NCBI GenBank assembly: GCA_013396655.1
Contig: WBMV01004888.1
Span: forward strand, 1,860,001-1,924,000
Length of the DNA stretch: 64,000 bases
Source: Campylorhamphus procurvoides
Lineage: Eukaryota > Chordata > Aves > Passeriformes > Dendrocolaptidae
Direction of reading: 5' to 3'
Part shown: positions 51,346-60,651 of the stretch, piece after piece
How the letters are laid out: each line of letters opens with the position of its first letter
Position numbering within the stretch: position 1 is the stretch's first letter
Program-made: the position numbers and the translations under genes
Notes under the pieces: generated by a model
Told to the model about the DNA's origin: nothing
Databases searched by the model: none
The model's input: only the letters and a program-made list of their open reading frames with translations

Positions 51346-51675
51346 CGAAGGGCATGTGTCTTCCTTTGAGGCCCAAAGGCCATGGCTTCCGCTCCTTTCC
51401 TGAAGTCAGATGAGCTGTGGTTTCGCACCCCTGAGCCCATGTCTGGAAAACAGGGTTTAGGACAGGTTTCAGTGCCCTGAGTTGCACCAGTTATTCTAGT
51501 TTCAGCCTTGCTGTCACCTCCCCCATTCCAAGGGCCAGCTTGGTGGATGCCACATAATGCCTTCATACCTGGGAACTGATGTTTCCAGCAAAAAACAGAG
51601 GAAAACCAACCATAGTGATCCATTTCCATGTCTAGGGCAGACCAGAAAATTCCTTAAGGGTCACAAATGTCTCAG

Positions 51676-51720
51676 TGGGTCACAGTGTCGTGGGTCACAG
51701 TGTCAAGGGTCACAGTGCTG
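51676..51720 (+). repeat. Three 15-bp tandem units in LTR upstream region
   Basis: TGGGTCACAGTGTCG, TGGGTCACAGTGTCA and AGGGTCACAGTGCTG stand head to tail, with a weaker copy from about 51657. Each holds a GGGTCA half-site of nuclear-receptor type. Directly repeated short units are common in retroviral U3 enhancers, so these may be U3 elements, but their position at or just outside the proposed LTR start is uncertain. Confidence 0.7.
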
Positions 51721-52323
51721 TCACAACAGTACTGGATCAGGCACTGAAGGTGTCAGAGCTGATGTGGGAGCACACAGACATATTGGGAACTGCAATTTCA
51801 CTGGAGAGCACGTGGCTGGGTGCACAGGACTCTCACAAGTAAAAACAATACTAAGCAAGGAGAAGTGTAGGAGTGAAGGAATGGGGGAATTGGAAAGAAG
51901 ACTCCAAACCACGGACCTTCAAAGGCAACGAGGAGAACATCTGAGGATTGAGAGAATTGCTTTGCTTCTTGGACTGTTTTGCTATGTACATTTTGGGTTT
52001 TGTACTATATTCACTGTGTTATCCCCTATGAGACTCCAAACCACGGACCTTCAAAGGCAACGAGGAGAACATCTGAGGATTGAGAGAATTGCTTTGCTTC
52101 TTGGACTGTTTTGCTATGTACATTTTGGGTTTTGTACTATATTCACTGTGTTATCCCCTATGTATTACATTACAAATTCTGGAAAATTCCCTCATCCTTC
52201 ATGGCCCTGAACCCTGCTGTGGGGGAAGCACCTGTGGGGGNTGCGCCCAAATAAAGTGTTCACTCCTGTTCCTAACCCACACTGGTGTGGACTGTTTCCT
52301 TTAACCCTCGGCGGACTGTGACA
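51719..52323 (+). mobile_element. LTR of an endogenous retrovirus, with internal duplication
   Basis: The segment starts TGTCACA (51719) and ends TGTGACA (52317-52323), a perfect 7-bp terminal inverted repeat. A poly(A) signal AATAAA (52250-52255) is followed by a U5-like stretch whose GTGTGGACTGTTTCCTTT resembles the U5 of the next LTR (GTGTGCAGACCTGTTCCTTT). No clear TATA box is seen. A 132-bp tandem duplication lies inside. No primer-binding site follows, and no polypurine tract precedes, so it is likely a solo LTR or part of a nested array. One undetermined base (N) lies at 52241. An alternative is that it forms the long U3 of the LTR that follows. Confidence 0.6.
51899..52162 (+). repeat. 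132-bp tandem duplication, two identical copies
   Basis: The unit beginning AGACTCCAAACCACGG occupies 51899-52030 and again 52031-52162, with no difference over 132 bases that I can find. Sequence before the first copy and after the second differs, so there are exactly two copies. Identity implies a recent event, gene conversion or an assembly error; an N lies 79 bases downstream. Confidence 0.95.
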
Positions 52324-52536
52324 CCCTGCCCTCTCATTGGTTGATTTTTGCTGCATTGCAGCAGTTTTCCCAATATGGTCATCCCAACTGCATACCTCTC
52401 CCTTTCTCCGCCCAAGTTACACCCTCTTTCTAGAGAGTTCTCAACCTATCCTATATAAGGTGGGAGCCATCTTAATAAAGTACTGTTTCTCCCTGAAGCC
52501 TTGAAGTGTGCAGACCTGTTCCTTTCAGAGTCTCTA
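52317..52536 (+). mobile_element. 5' LTR of a betaretrovirus-like provirus
   Basis: This short LTR is about 210-220 bp. It has an inverted CCAAT box (CTCATTGGTTG near 52333), a TATA box TATATAA (52452-52458), a poly(A) signal AATAAA (52474-52479) 22 bases after the TATA start, and a U5 ending just before the primer-binding site. The tight TATA-AATAAA spacing implies a very short R region. A start at TGTGAC (52317) pairs with the GTCACA end of the 3' LTR remnant (54198-54203), but these bases also form the end of the preceding LTR, so the 5' edge may instead be near 52324. Confidence 0.75.
52452..52479 (+). promoter_or_regulatory. LTR TATA box and poly(A) signal
   Basis: TATATAA (52452-52458) and AATAAA (52474-52479) lie 22 bases apart start to start. 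Transcription from the TATA box would begin near or just after the poly(A) signal, so the signal sits at the U3/R border as in retroviruses with short R. The elements look intact. Confidence 0.75.
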
Positions 52537-52537
52537 A

Positions 52538-52555
52538 TGGCGCCCGAACAGGGAC
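52538..52555 (+). other. Retroviral primer-binding site for tRNA-Lys3
   Basis: TGGCGCCCGAACAGGGAC is an exact 18-nt complement of the 3' end of tRNA-Lys3, the primer for minus-strand DNA synthesis in several betaretroviruses and lentiviruses. It lies just after the U5 end and before the gag leader. It identifies this provirus as a Lys-primed (ERV-K type) element and fixes its orientation. Confidence 0.97.
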
Positions 52556-52768
52556 AGGCTTAGGAACTTACGGCATCCAGAGGACTACCTGTTCCACTGG
52601 AAAAAGTGCAGGAAGGAATTGGACTCCTGACTCCAATGGCTTCCACGGCTGAACTGGGGATTTGAAGCACCTGTCCTTCCATGTGATTGGACAGTGAGGT
52701 GAGCAGCTGTACAGTGACTTTCTGCCCTTAAATCCTCCACCCCAACCCCAAAATTTAAAAAAACTAAG
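52556..52768 (+). other. Proviral leader between primer-binding site and gag
   Basis: About 213 bases between the primer-binding site and the first gag ATG (52769). In a virus this region would hold the packaging signal and major splice donor. I see no certain donor or packaging structure. The last part is A/C-rich. Confidence 0.6.
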
Positions 52769-54163
52769 ATGGGAGCCTGCTTATCCAAAAGCGAAGAAGA
52801 GGTATATAAGCATCTAAACAACATGGGCACCCAATAGACAAGGCTTCTATGCCAACATTGGCTAAAGGGATTCAAAAATACCACAAAAACATCCCAGAAA
52901 ATATAAATTATGAAGAATGGGACAGACTTCGAGTTTCTTTGTGGAAAGCCATCTCTAAAGGAAACAAAGGAGCTGCCAAAGCAGTAATTGCTTGTAGGTT
53001 AATCCTTAATATTTTTAAACAATCAGAACGGAATAGAATAAGAGAATCAGGGAATTGCAGTTGAAGCACAGTTTCGGTGTCAGGACAAGAGGACAAGAGG
53101 TGTTTCAAAATTAATTGCTGCATTACTGCAGTTCAAACCTCAAAATGTCCCCAGCTGTCACTACAAAAATATTGCATGCCATGCTTTTTAAAACGGTGGC
53201 CATCGTGGACCCTCTCAAAATGGTGGCAATCGAGTCATACCTTCTCAAAATGGCAGCACTCAGGGACCCTCACAAAATGGTGGCAACCATATCCAAAATG
53301 GTGGTCTAACTTCAGCCACTTCCGGGTCACTGCAAGTAAACATCCCCCAGGATGGCTGCACCCATAAGAGTCTTACTGGCATCTGGCCCCAGTTAGAACA
53401 TACTCAAAATTCAATCACAAACACTGAAGTAAACCATGACAACAGATGGGTAACACGTAAGAAACAAGCCAAAATAGCAAATGATTTGGAGTTTTTAAAA
53501 GCCTTTCCTGTATTTTACGGTAAAGACCCCCAGTATTGGAACCACTTCCACATCCAGTTTTGAAAGATGTTAAAAAGGCTGTTGCTGACTACAGACTTAA
53601 ATGCACCTTTCACTATGCAACTCTTGGAGTCTTTATTTGCTGCCCGTGTTCTAATACCTTCTGATACTCAGACAGTTGTCAAATTACTGTTTACCACCAT
53701 ACAGTTTACAATGTTTGAGTCAGAATAGAAGGCATTAATTAAAAAACATGCAGAGGACACTTTTCCCCATTAGGAATACCTGTTATCAACACAATGAACT
53801 TTCTATTTGGTGAAGGGCCTTTTCTATCCAATCAGGCCCAAACCAGTATTCCTACAAATGAATTAAATGTAACAAAGAATTTGGCTTTACAGGTGATTAA
53901 AACAGTGGTAGATGCCTCTGTGACTACCGCCTCATTTACATCTATCCAGCAAGGCTCAAAGGAGCCTTTCATGGATTTCGTAGAAAGGCTTAAAGAGTCC
54001 ATCACGCATCAAGTAGCAAAACGAAGAGGCACAGAATGCTTTATTCACTAAACTGGCTATAGAACATGACAGTGATGTTTGCCAAATAGTATTAAGGGCT
54101 TTAAGAAGACCCAACACCAAGAGATATGATAAAGGCATGCAAAAATATTGGGTCCCATCTATA
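52769..54163 (+). pseudogene. gag: Endogenous betaretrovirus-like gag remnant
   Basis: The remnant starts at 52769 with Met-Gly followed by Cys, Leu and Ser, a context fitting N-terminal myristoylation of a matrix domain. Stops break the main frame at 52835, 53189, 53561, 53726 and 53771, and the matrix part continues in another frame at 52849-53064. A linker with short peptide repeats (53190-53310) follows. The capsid part ends with a major homology region around 53944-53994 (pattern QG-x3-EPF-x-DFV-x-RL), which marks retroviral Gag. Frame shifts again near 53780 and 54020. Nucleocapsid zinc knuckles are not present; the sequence ends at the deletion junction. It is non-functional. Confidence 0.85.
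53190..53310 (+). repeat. In-frame short repeats in the gag linker
   Basis: AAAATGGTGGC-like units start at 53190, 53217, 53247, 53274 and 53295. The spacings (27, 30, 27, 21) are all multiples of three. In the gag frame they give repeated SQNGG-type peptides rich in Pro, Ser, Gln, Asn and Gly. The placement between matrix and capsid fits the flexible, variable linker of betaretroviral Gag. Conserved phase suggests they expanded while gag was still translated. Confidence 0.75.
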
Positions 54164-54203
54164 AAGCCTTGAAGTGTGCAGACCTGTTCCTTTCAAAGTC
54201 ACA
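54164..54203 (+). mobile_element. 3' LTR remnant (R/U5 end only)
   Basis: The 37 bases 54164-54200 match 52496-52532 of the 5' LTR with one difference (G at 52528, A at 54196). This leaves only the terminal U5 part. The end GTCACA (54198-54203) is the reverse complement of TGTGAC at 52317, giving the provirus edge. U3 and most of R were lost in the internal deletion. Confidence 0.85.
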
Positions 54204-57200
54204 GAGAAGGAAAAAAACAAATTGAAGGCCAGGGGTCTCCCTGACATCACTTTAGCGTCTATTTTTCTGCAATCAGATTTGTGCACAGGAGTGTGCATGT
54301 ATGAAGGACACACACTGCTTCTTTCATTGTGCCTGAGGGACAGACACAAAGCCTCCTGCAACTCTTAGCTGGAACAAGTGCCAGGAGAAAAGAGAAATCC
54401 CATGCATGGCAGCCAAGCCTCCAGTCCTAGCCAAGGATAAAGGAGGAGTCGAGAGGTGAGCTAAGGCTGGGGCCCTTCCAAACCAACAGAATACCTCCCA
54501 GCCTGGCACTGCAGCTGATAAATCCAAGGCTAGACAGACCTTTCCTGTCCCTGGAGGTGTCCGGGGGGCTGCAGGGCTTCAGCAGCCACCAGCCTCTGCT
54601 CTCTGCTATGGCCTCTCACCTGCTGACACCTATTTCTAAGGGAAGAGGGATAGTTCTTTGGTAATGCCACCTTGCTGTGTTACTGCTTTGTTACTTTATA
54701 GACACACTGGATGGGATTTAAACAAAACCCTTCAAATCAAGATCAGAACCTTCAATTCTCATCCTTCCTCCCTGATTCTGGGAGATGAACTAACTCTCTT
54801 GACTTTGGAAGATCTCCTCACTGACTGTTTTGGGAAACTAAGATGTCTTGGGATCTGGCTGTCTCTCCCAGAGCTATGCAAGGAACATGAGGGAAGATAC
54901 CCCAAAAAGCCAGGGATTTTTGTCCAAAGTAGCAGTCTATTTTTGCTCTGTTTCTTGCAGAGTGACCACCTGCTCTCAGACAGCCCTTACAAGGCAGGGT
55001 CCTTATAAGCCCTTGCAGACCTTAATGAATCTGAGCAGGGTCCTCCCACTGCCATTTAAGCTCCAGCTGAGGGGCCTTTCCTCTTTCCCTGACTTGTGGG
55101 TAGGTCTTCGTACACCTCTGGTCTATCCTAAACTTGATGTTCTTCCCTAGGTGTCTCTATTTCAACACCTTGTATTTGCTTTTAAACTGCTGAACCTTTG
55201 GCAGAATCAGGTGTTGATTCTTGCCCAGCTCTGCTTCTCTTCTTGGCTGCTGGGGGAGCTGGGCTTCACCCGTGAGGCTGATGTGATTTTGGGGCTTATT
55301 TCTGGTTTGTTTCCCAAGGTGGGGTTGTTTGGGGCTGGCCTGTACCTTTAAGTTTAGTTGCAAGTGGTGCAGGAGGCTGTTGTCGGGTTGCAGCTGTGCA
55401 CCCTAAAACTTATTACTCCTTTATCAGATGCTGCTCTGCTCAGGTGCCTGGTGCTGGTTTCTGGGTCTTCTGGGGTTTATAAGGTGATACCTCTCTCTAC
55501 CCTGATGCCATGCCACAGCTTGGGGATTAGCTAAGTGGCTCCTGGAGCTGCCTGTGATCTTTCTCCTTCCTCTGGCACCCTATGGAGAAGTTGGTTGTGA
55601 GCAATCCATCTGCCCTGGTAGGACTGCCTGGGCCTTGGACCTGGAACTTGTTGGCCATATCCTGACAATGGGCAGGTGGCTGCCTTGAATACAAAGTGGC
55701 CCTGACCAGCCTGATTTCCAGGACACTGTCCACAGGAGGGAATTGGGAAGAGACAAAATCCTTTGCTAGTTCTATATACCTACCTTGATAATCCTCTGTC
55801 TTCCCACTCACCTCAGAAGGAATCCCTGGGAGCAGTCACTGGATTCAGCCCTGTGGTGGTGAGCAGCCAGAGGCTGAGGGCACCAGCATGCCTTTACTGC
55901 CTGGAGCAGTCTTGCCTGGTATCTCCCTGTGATGCCCCTCTAGGGTAGGGAAATGGGTCCAATGGGTCAATGACAGAATTTGACAAGGGCTTGGGTGTGC
56001 TGTGCCGTGGAGGGCATGGACGGCTGCCTTGAGCTCTGTGGAAGTCAGCCTGGGCTGTCTCAGCTCTGAGAGACTCAGTTCTAGTCTGTTATAGGCCTTA
56101 AAGGCTCTTTCCTCCATTGACTTCAGCAGCCAGTTTCAGGAGCTGAGCTGTGTTGTGTGAACTTGTGAGCCTGAGAGTTTTTTCCGATTAACATATACTT
56201 GCTTGTGTATCCTGTCTGTGCAAGCCCTGAGTAACAATCCGCACAGTGCTCTGATACTGGGCCCTCCATCATCATCATGTGCTCACAGGGTGGCACTGAT
56301 ATTCATGAACTCCATGTTGTTGTCAGAGAACAAGTTTTGCAAATAAGCAAACATGAAGGGAAAAGCATTTAAATCCTTTAGCTGCACAAAATATAAAGCC
56401 CCTATACACATAGTAAAGAGATTGTCTTCTGTGATCATCTAAGTGGACAAACCAACAGTCTGTTTGTGTTTCTGATGAGGTGGAACAGGACTTATGTTGC
56501 CTCTCCCTCCTCTGATTTCTCTCCAGATGGTGAAAATTCCTTCCACCAAGAACATGTCACAGACTTCATGACCACTGTCCTGCATAATGCTGTGTGCTAC
56601 ACTAACAGGTGTATGAGGCCTGGATGGTCACCTTGCTGGTGGAACACAGAAGTGAAATACTACAGGAGGTAGGAGGCTTTTTATTCTTTTCTCTTTGACT
56701 CTGGATTTTTTCTCTTTTGCTGATGAAAAGCTTTTGCTGATTTGGGACAGCCTGGCCACTGTTGTCAAGGGGCTCTGCCTATCAGTTTGTGGGCAACTTG
56801 CTTTAGTGAAACTGTTCCTTTGTCTGCAGGTGTGTTAAGCTGACAAGAGAATGGAAATTAGCTTTAATTTATTTAGTGGCCCAGGAGGCAAATTCTTTTG
56901 TCAACTACTTCTGCAATTCCTAGCATGGAGAATTTTGCTATGGGAGCAGCTGAGACTTTTTGTAATCATGGTCAAGTTTGGAAAGGTTTGCGTGACTCAG
57001 TCAGCAACTGAGGTGACAACTAGTGTGTGTGATTCCAAATCATCAGGTGGGGATTGGTTTTTATGAGCATGCAGTGCTCACTTCTGTGCCTGTTTTTTTC
57101 AGTGTTCTAGAACCTTATCTGAGGGGAAGGTATAAGCATATTTCTCAAAAAAGTCCTGTGTGACCTGGATTTCCCCCTCCTTTTACCGAGGCTGTGGAAT

Positions 57201-60200
57201 AGTGTAGCTACTGAAGCTTCGGGGCAGTGAAAGTTTGAAAGGTGCAGCCTATCTGCAGACCAGAAAGCTGTATCATTTATTTCAGAATTAAGACAGAGCA
57301 TGTGTTTTAGATGACACAAACAGAGCTTTTGCTATCGGAAAAGCTTATATCTGATTCTGAAGATAAACTCACTTCAACGTACAAATAGCTGTCATATCTC
57401 TCACTGGAAAATTTAATATAGGCTCTTGCAAAACCTTTAAGATGACTTGTAATGAAAACCAAAATTGCAGTTCTATTATTGAAAATAACTTGATTGGTTA
57501 AGAGGTCTATTTCTTGCTTGACTTTCCACCTACCACTTTGTCGTTAAACAAAACCTCATTCCAAAAAGAAGTGTTTCTGCCTTTTAAGACCAAAAGGTGC
57601 AAGTACCATTTAAGCACATATTTATGAAGATAGTGCTCAGCCTGAGCTGTGGTTTTAGCGTTTTTTCAAAACAAGGATGGGAAATACATTGACTTATTTG
57701 CTGGTCATTAGTCTTTCAGCCTTGAAATCCAAAACAAATTAGTACTTTTTGAAGCTGTTTCATAACTGGAAGGGAACATGGTTAGAAGAATCAACTGCTG
57801 TGTATGTCAGTCCGGCAGGAAAGTTCTTGTTTCAAGTCAGGCCAGTTTCCTATATGCATTGCTGAGAGCTGTTGTGTGAAACACAGTTTGTGTAGGCACT
57901 GGTCAGAGTGAGAGTGCTAAATCCTGCAAAGTTTCACAGGTGTTTCCATTGTTAGCTTGTGCTCAAACCCTGAATGTGTTGCTGCCAAAGTCTGTAAAGG
58001 CATTGGCTACACTGTCCTTCCAGTGAGTGAGAAATAGTGTCAAGCTGAAGATATGAACAGACATGGCCAGTGGGATGGTAAAGGAACAGCTGTAGACACT
58101 ACAGGAAGAAATGTTATTATTGATGCTTTTCAGCATTAATAGCATCCCGATAAATACCTGGAAGTAAAATGCTAAATTCCCACATTATCCATAGATATGT
58201 CAGAGTTAGGGGGCGGATCAAGGATGCAGGTATAGAAGAGGTGAATAGGCATTTGCTTGATGTTACGCTGCTCGCTGGTTCCTGGCTGGCTGGCCTGCCT
58301 ACAGAATACTTTCCTGTCTGGAAAAGTGTGATATTAAACTTTGAGTGGACAACTGATAATTTAGACTGTAATTTACAGTGTTTTCACATCCCCTTAGTTC
58401 TAGGTTCATATAAAACGTCTTGTTTATTTTCCTGATTATTCATTTCAACTGTACATATGATTAAAAATAATGAATGTTATTAATTTTTATCATTAGTACT
58501 ATCATTACGCCTACTCATATCCTTTGCTATTATTGCAAAAATTATCTGTAATAGTTTTAATAGGAGCTGTTCCCCGTGCTAATGAGGATATAAATCAAAG
58601 TATTAAACAAGGTAGAAAGTAAAGTTTTGGATTATATTCTGAAATTAAATCTCCTCTGTGCAGTGGATACCTTCAGGTTTTGCTCATAAGAATATTTATG
58701 TATGTCTCTTCCATGTACTTGTGCAAGGGGGCTTAACAACTTGACTGACGTCAATTAAACTGTCTGTGGCAGCAGGCAAACAAATTCAAAGGTAGGAGAA
58801 GGAGCAACTAGAATATTGTTGAACTCTATTCTTGCATAGGTCAGGAGGCTTCATGTCACTGGCTGCAACAAGGTGGTGTAGACTGAGTACTCTGGGGAAT
58901 CCCATCCAAAGGACTTCAGCATGAAGTACAGGACAAGAAGCCTGGGCTGTGGTATTGAGTAGATATCAGTCATTAAATTCCATAGGAGCATGCAATAGGA
59001 TTCCCTGTCTAATTACTAGGATTCCATCTGTTAAAGCTGAGACATGGCAAAAAGGAATAAATAATCTCTCTGGTAATCTTCCAAAGGATATCTTCCAAAC
59101 ATGGTAAGCCACCTTTGCCCTCTTATTGTCCCCTCTTGCTTTATTGTTTGTAGCACAGCAAAGCCTAGCAAGGATATGGTGCTGGCAAGGGATCAGAAAG
59201 TCAGGCTGGCTTCCTGTGCTTTTTTGGTTTATTGGGTGTTTCACCCAACAGTAGTTAAAATGCCATTAATTTTTGCAAGGCTTTTTTTTTTTCTTTGCAG
59301 TAAATATTGAGCTAAAGCTCACTTCATTCAGCACAACACTTGCCAATATGAGCAAAAGCAATATAGCAGAAAATACTTTGGCATGTTTTCTTTGTTCCTA
59401 AAATTTCCTGTTCAGAGTTGAGTTCCCTGCTTTAAGAGGATTGTAGACTATTTGCTACGGAGCCTGCTAATGAAAGGTTTTCAGATACCCAGTTAAAGCT
59501 AATTGTTGCTAGTCTTGTCACAACTTTTGAGGCCAAGGACATTGCTGCACTGCATGGGGGAATCTATTAATGCATTTAATAAAGCTGCTAGAAAGAAAAA
59601 GTCAAGAAGTGCAAAGAAAACAGAATTGTGCACCTAGCCTAATTCTGGCCAAACACTGAGAAACTGTGGGCTTTAGTGACTTCAACTGGATTCTGCTGGA
59701 TGCATCCCGAAGTGTTAGTTTTCTCCTCATTTCCTATCCCTGAATAACTGCAGGGATGGCTAGCGTGTAGTTCCATAGCTGATAACTCTACAATGGTTTT
59801 GTTTCTGTATAAGGGGTGGAAACTCAGACCTACTGAGAAACTTAACATAAGAAGAAAATAGGGCAACAACTGAAGCTGTTGAGTGGAAAGTTTAAAAATA
59901 TTTTTTCCTTGCAGTACTTAATTAACCTGTTGATCTCACTGCTACAGAATGCTGTGGAGGATGTTAGTAAAATTTCAGAAAGTTTTAGTGAAGTTGATGA
60001 GCATGTTTAATATCTATGAATGCAGTTAATGTTCTAGATAAAACCTCTCCCGGAAACACTCATCTCTTATCTGTCAAAGTGAAAGGATGTTGCAGGGTAA
60101 AAATTTGTATTGACCCTTACTCAAAATAATTGCTAGATAAAAGACATGAGCTAGCTAGACTTCAGCTGATCCAGAACACATCCTCATAGCTTCCTGTTCC

Positions 60201-60353
60201 TAGACTTTGAGGACCACCCTTCGCAATTTAGGTGCCAGCCTTTAGAGAGGTCACTGAGAAAATACTCTGAGCCTGGTGAACTGGAGCTGGATCCTATCTA
60301 GAACTGCTACCAGCAGTGCTGGGAGGCAAGAGGCTCTTTTAGGGGCGCTGACC
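54204..60353. other. Unassigned non-coding DNA
   Basis: No gene is recognised. 54440-56160 is somewhat GC-richer, with overlapping frames of up to 116 codons on both strands and no domains I can name. 58420-58640 is strongly AT-rich with homeobox-like cores. A perfect CRE at 58746 is listed separately. A T-rich run lies near 59282. Confidence 0.6.
58746..58753. promoter_or_regulatory. Perfect cAMP response element (CRE)
   Basis: TGACGTCA is the full palindromic site for CREB/ATF factors. It contains a CpG, which is depleted in vertebrate DNA, so chance occurrence is lower than its 8-bp length suggests. No core promoter or exon is visible nearby, so a role is uncertain. Confidence 0.3.
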
Positions 60354-60435
60354 AGAGCTAAGTGGTTTGGCCAGGGTCATGTTGCAAGCCTGCAGCAGTC
60401 AATTTGAACCTGGGTCCGTAGTGCCCTGAGGCAAC
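60354..60435. mobile_element. Possible MIR-like ancient SINE remnant
   Basis: CTAAGTGGTTTGGCCAGGGTC, split by position at 60358-60378, then GCAAGCCTGCAGCAG and TTTGAACCTGGGTCC resemble the CORE-SINE (MIR-type) phrase in which a GTGACTTGCCCAGGGTCAC-like part is followed by GAACCCAGGTCC. The match is partial and this family is old and scarce in birds. It could be chance. Confidence 0.35.
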
Positions 60436-60635
60436 ACGGGAAGTGTCCCTTGGTCCTTTGGGTCTGCATGCCCCTCTATTGGTCCATGCATGGTAATTGC
60501 TCCCCTTACAGTGGTATAAGGCACATCGGAGGATAAATGCTTTCAAATCTACTTGGCTTCAGTAACGGGCTGCAATGGAAGCAGACTTGAAAAACTTATT
60601 TTAATGTTAGACAACACTTCTGCATTATTGGTGCC

Positions 60636-60651
60636 TTTTTTTTTTTTTTTT
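60636..60651 (+). repeat. Poly(T) run, 16 bases
   Basis: This is the longest mononucleotide run in the window. It could be the poly(A) tail of a minus-strand retroposed sequence, but no retroposed gene or LINE is recognisable beside it. Confidence 0.9.

Larger units (their letters stand above)
51557..52210 (+). other. 217-codon open frame created by in-frame LTR repeats
   Basis: This is the longest open frame in the window. It runs through the 15-bp tandem units (translated as GSQC-type pentapeptides) and both 132-bp copies. Each 132-bp unit gives 44 identical residues with a hydrophobic segment (ALLLGLFCYVHFGFCTIF), so the conceptual product would have two membrane-like helices. It matches no protein family I know and lies wholly in LTR-type DNA. 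Both repeat units are multiples of three, which explains the length without coding selection. I regard it as non-genic. Confidence 0.3.
52317..54203 (+). mobile_element. Internally deleted betaretrovirus-like endogenous provirus
   Basis: The order is 5' LTR, tRNA-Lys primer-binding site, leader, gag remnant, then directly a 3' LTR remnant. Protease, reverse transcriptase, integrase and envelope are missing, removed by one deletion that joins gag near 54163 to the R/U5 part of the 3' LTR. The gag content and Lys primer place it with class II (beta-like) endogenous retroviruses. It has multiple stops and frameshifts and cannot make virus proteins. No clear 6-bp target-site duplication was found. 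Confidence 0.8.

Noticed and set aside
51676..51720. CRISPR-like direct repeats
   Set aside because: Units are contiguous without spacers, in vertebrate retroviral DNA.
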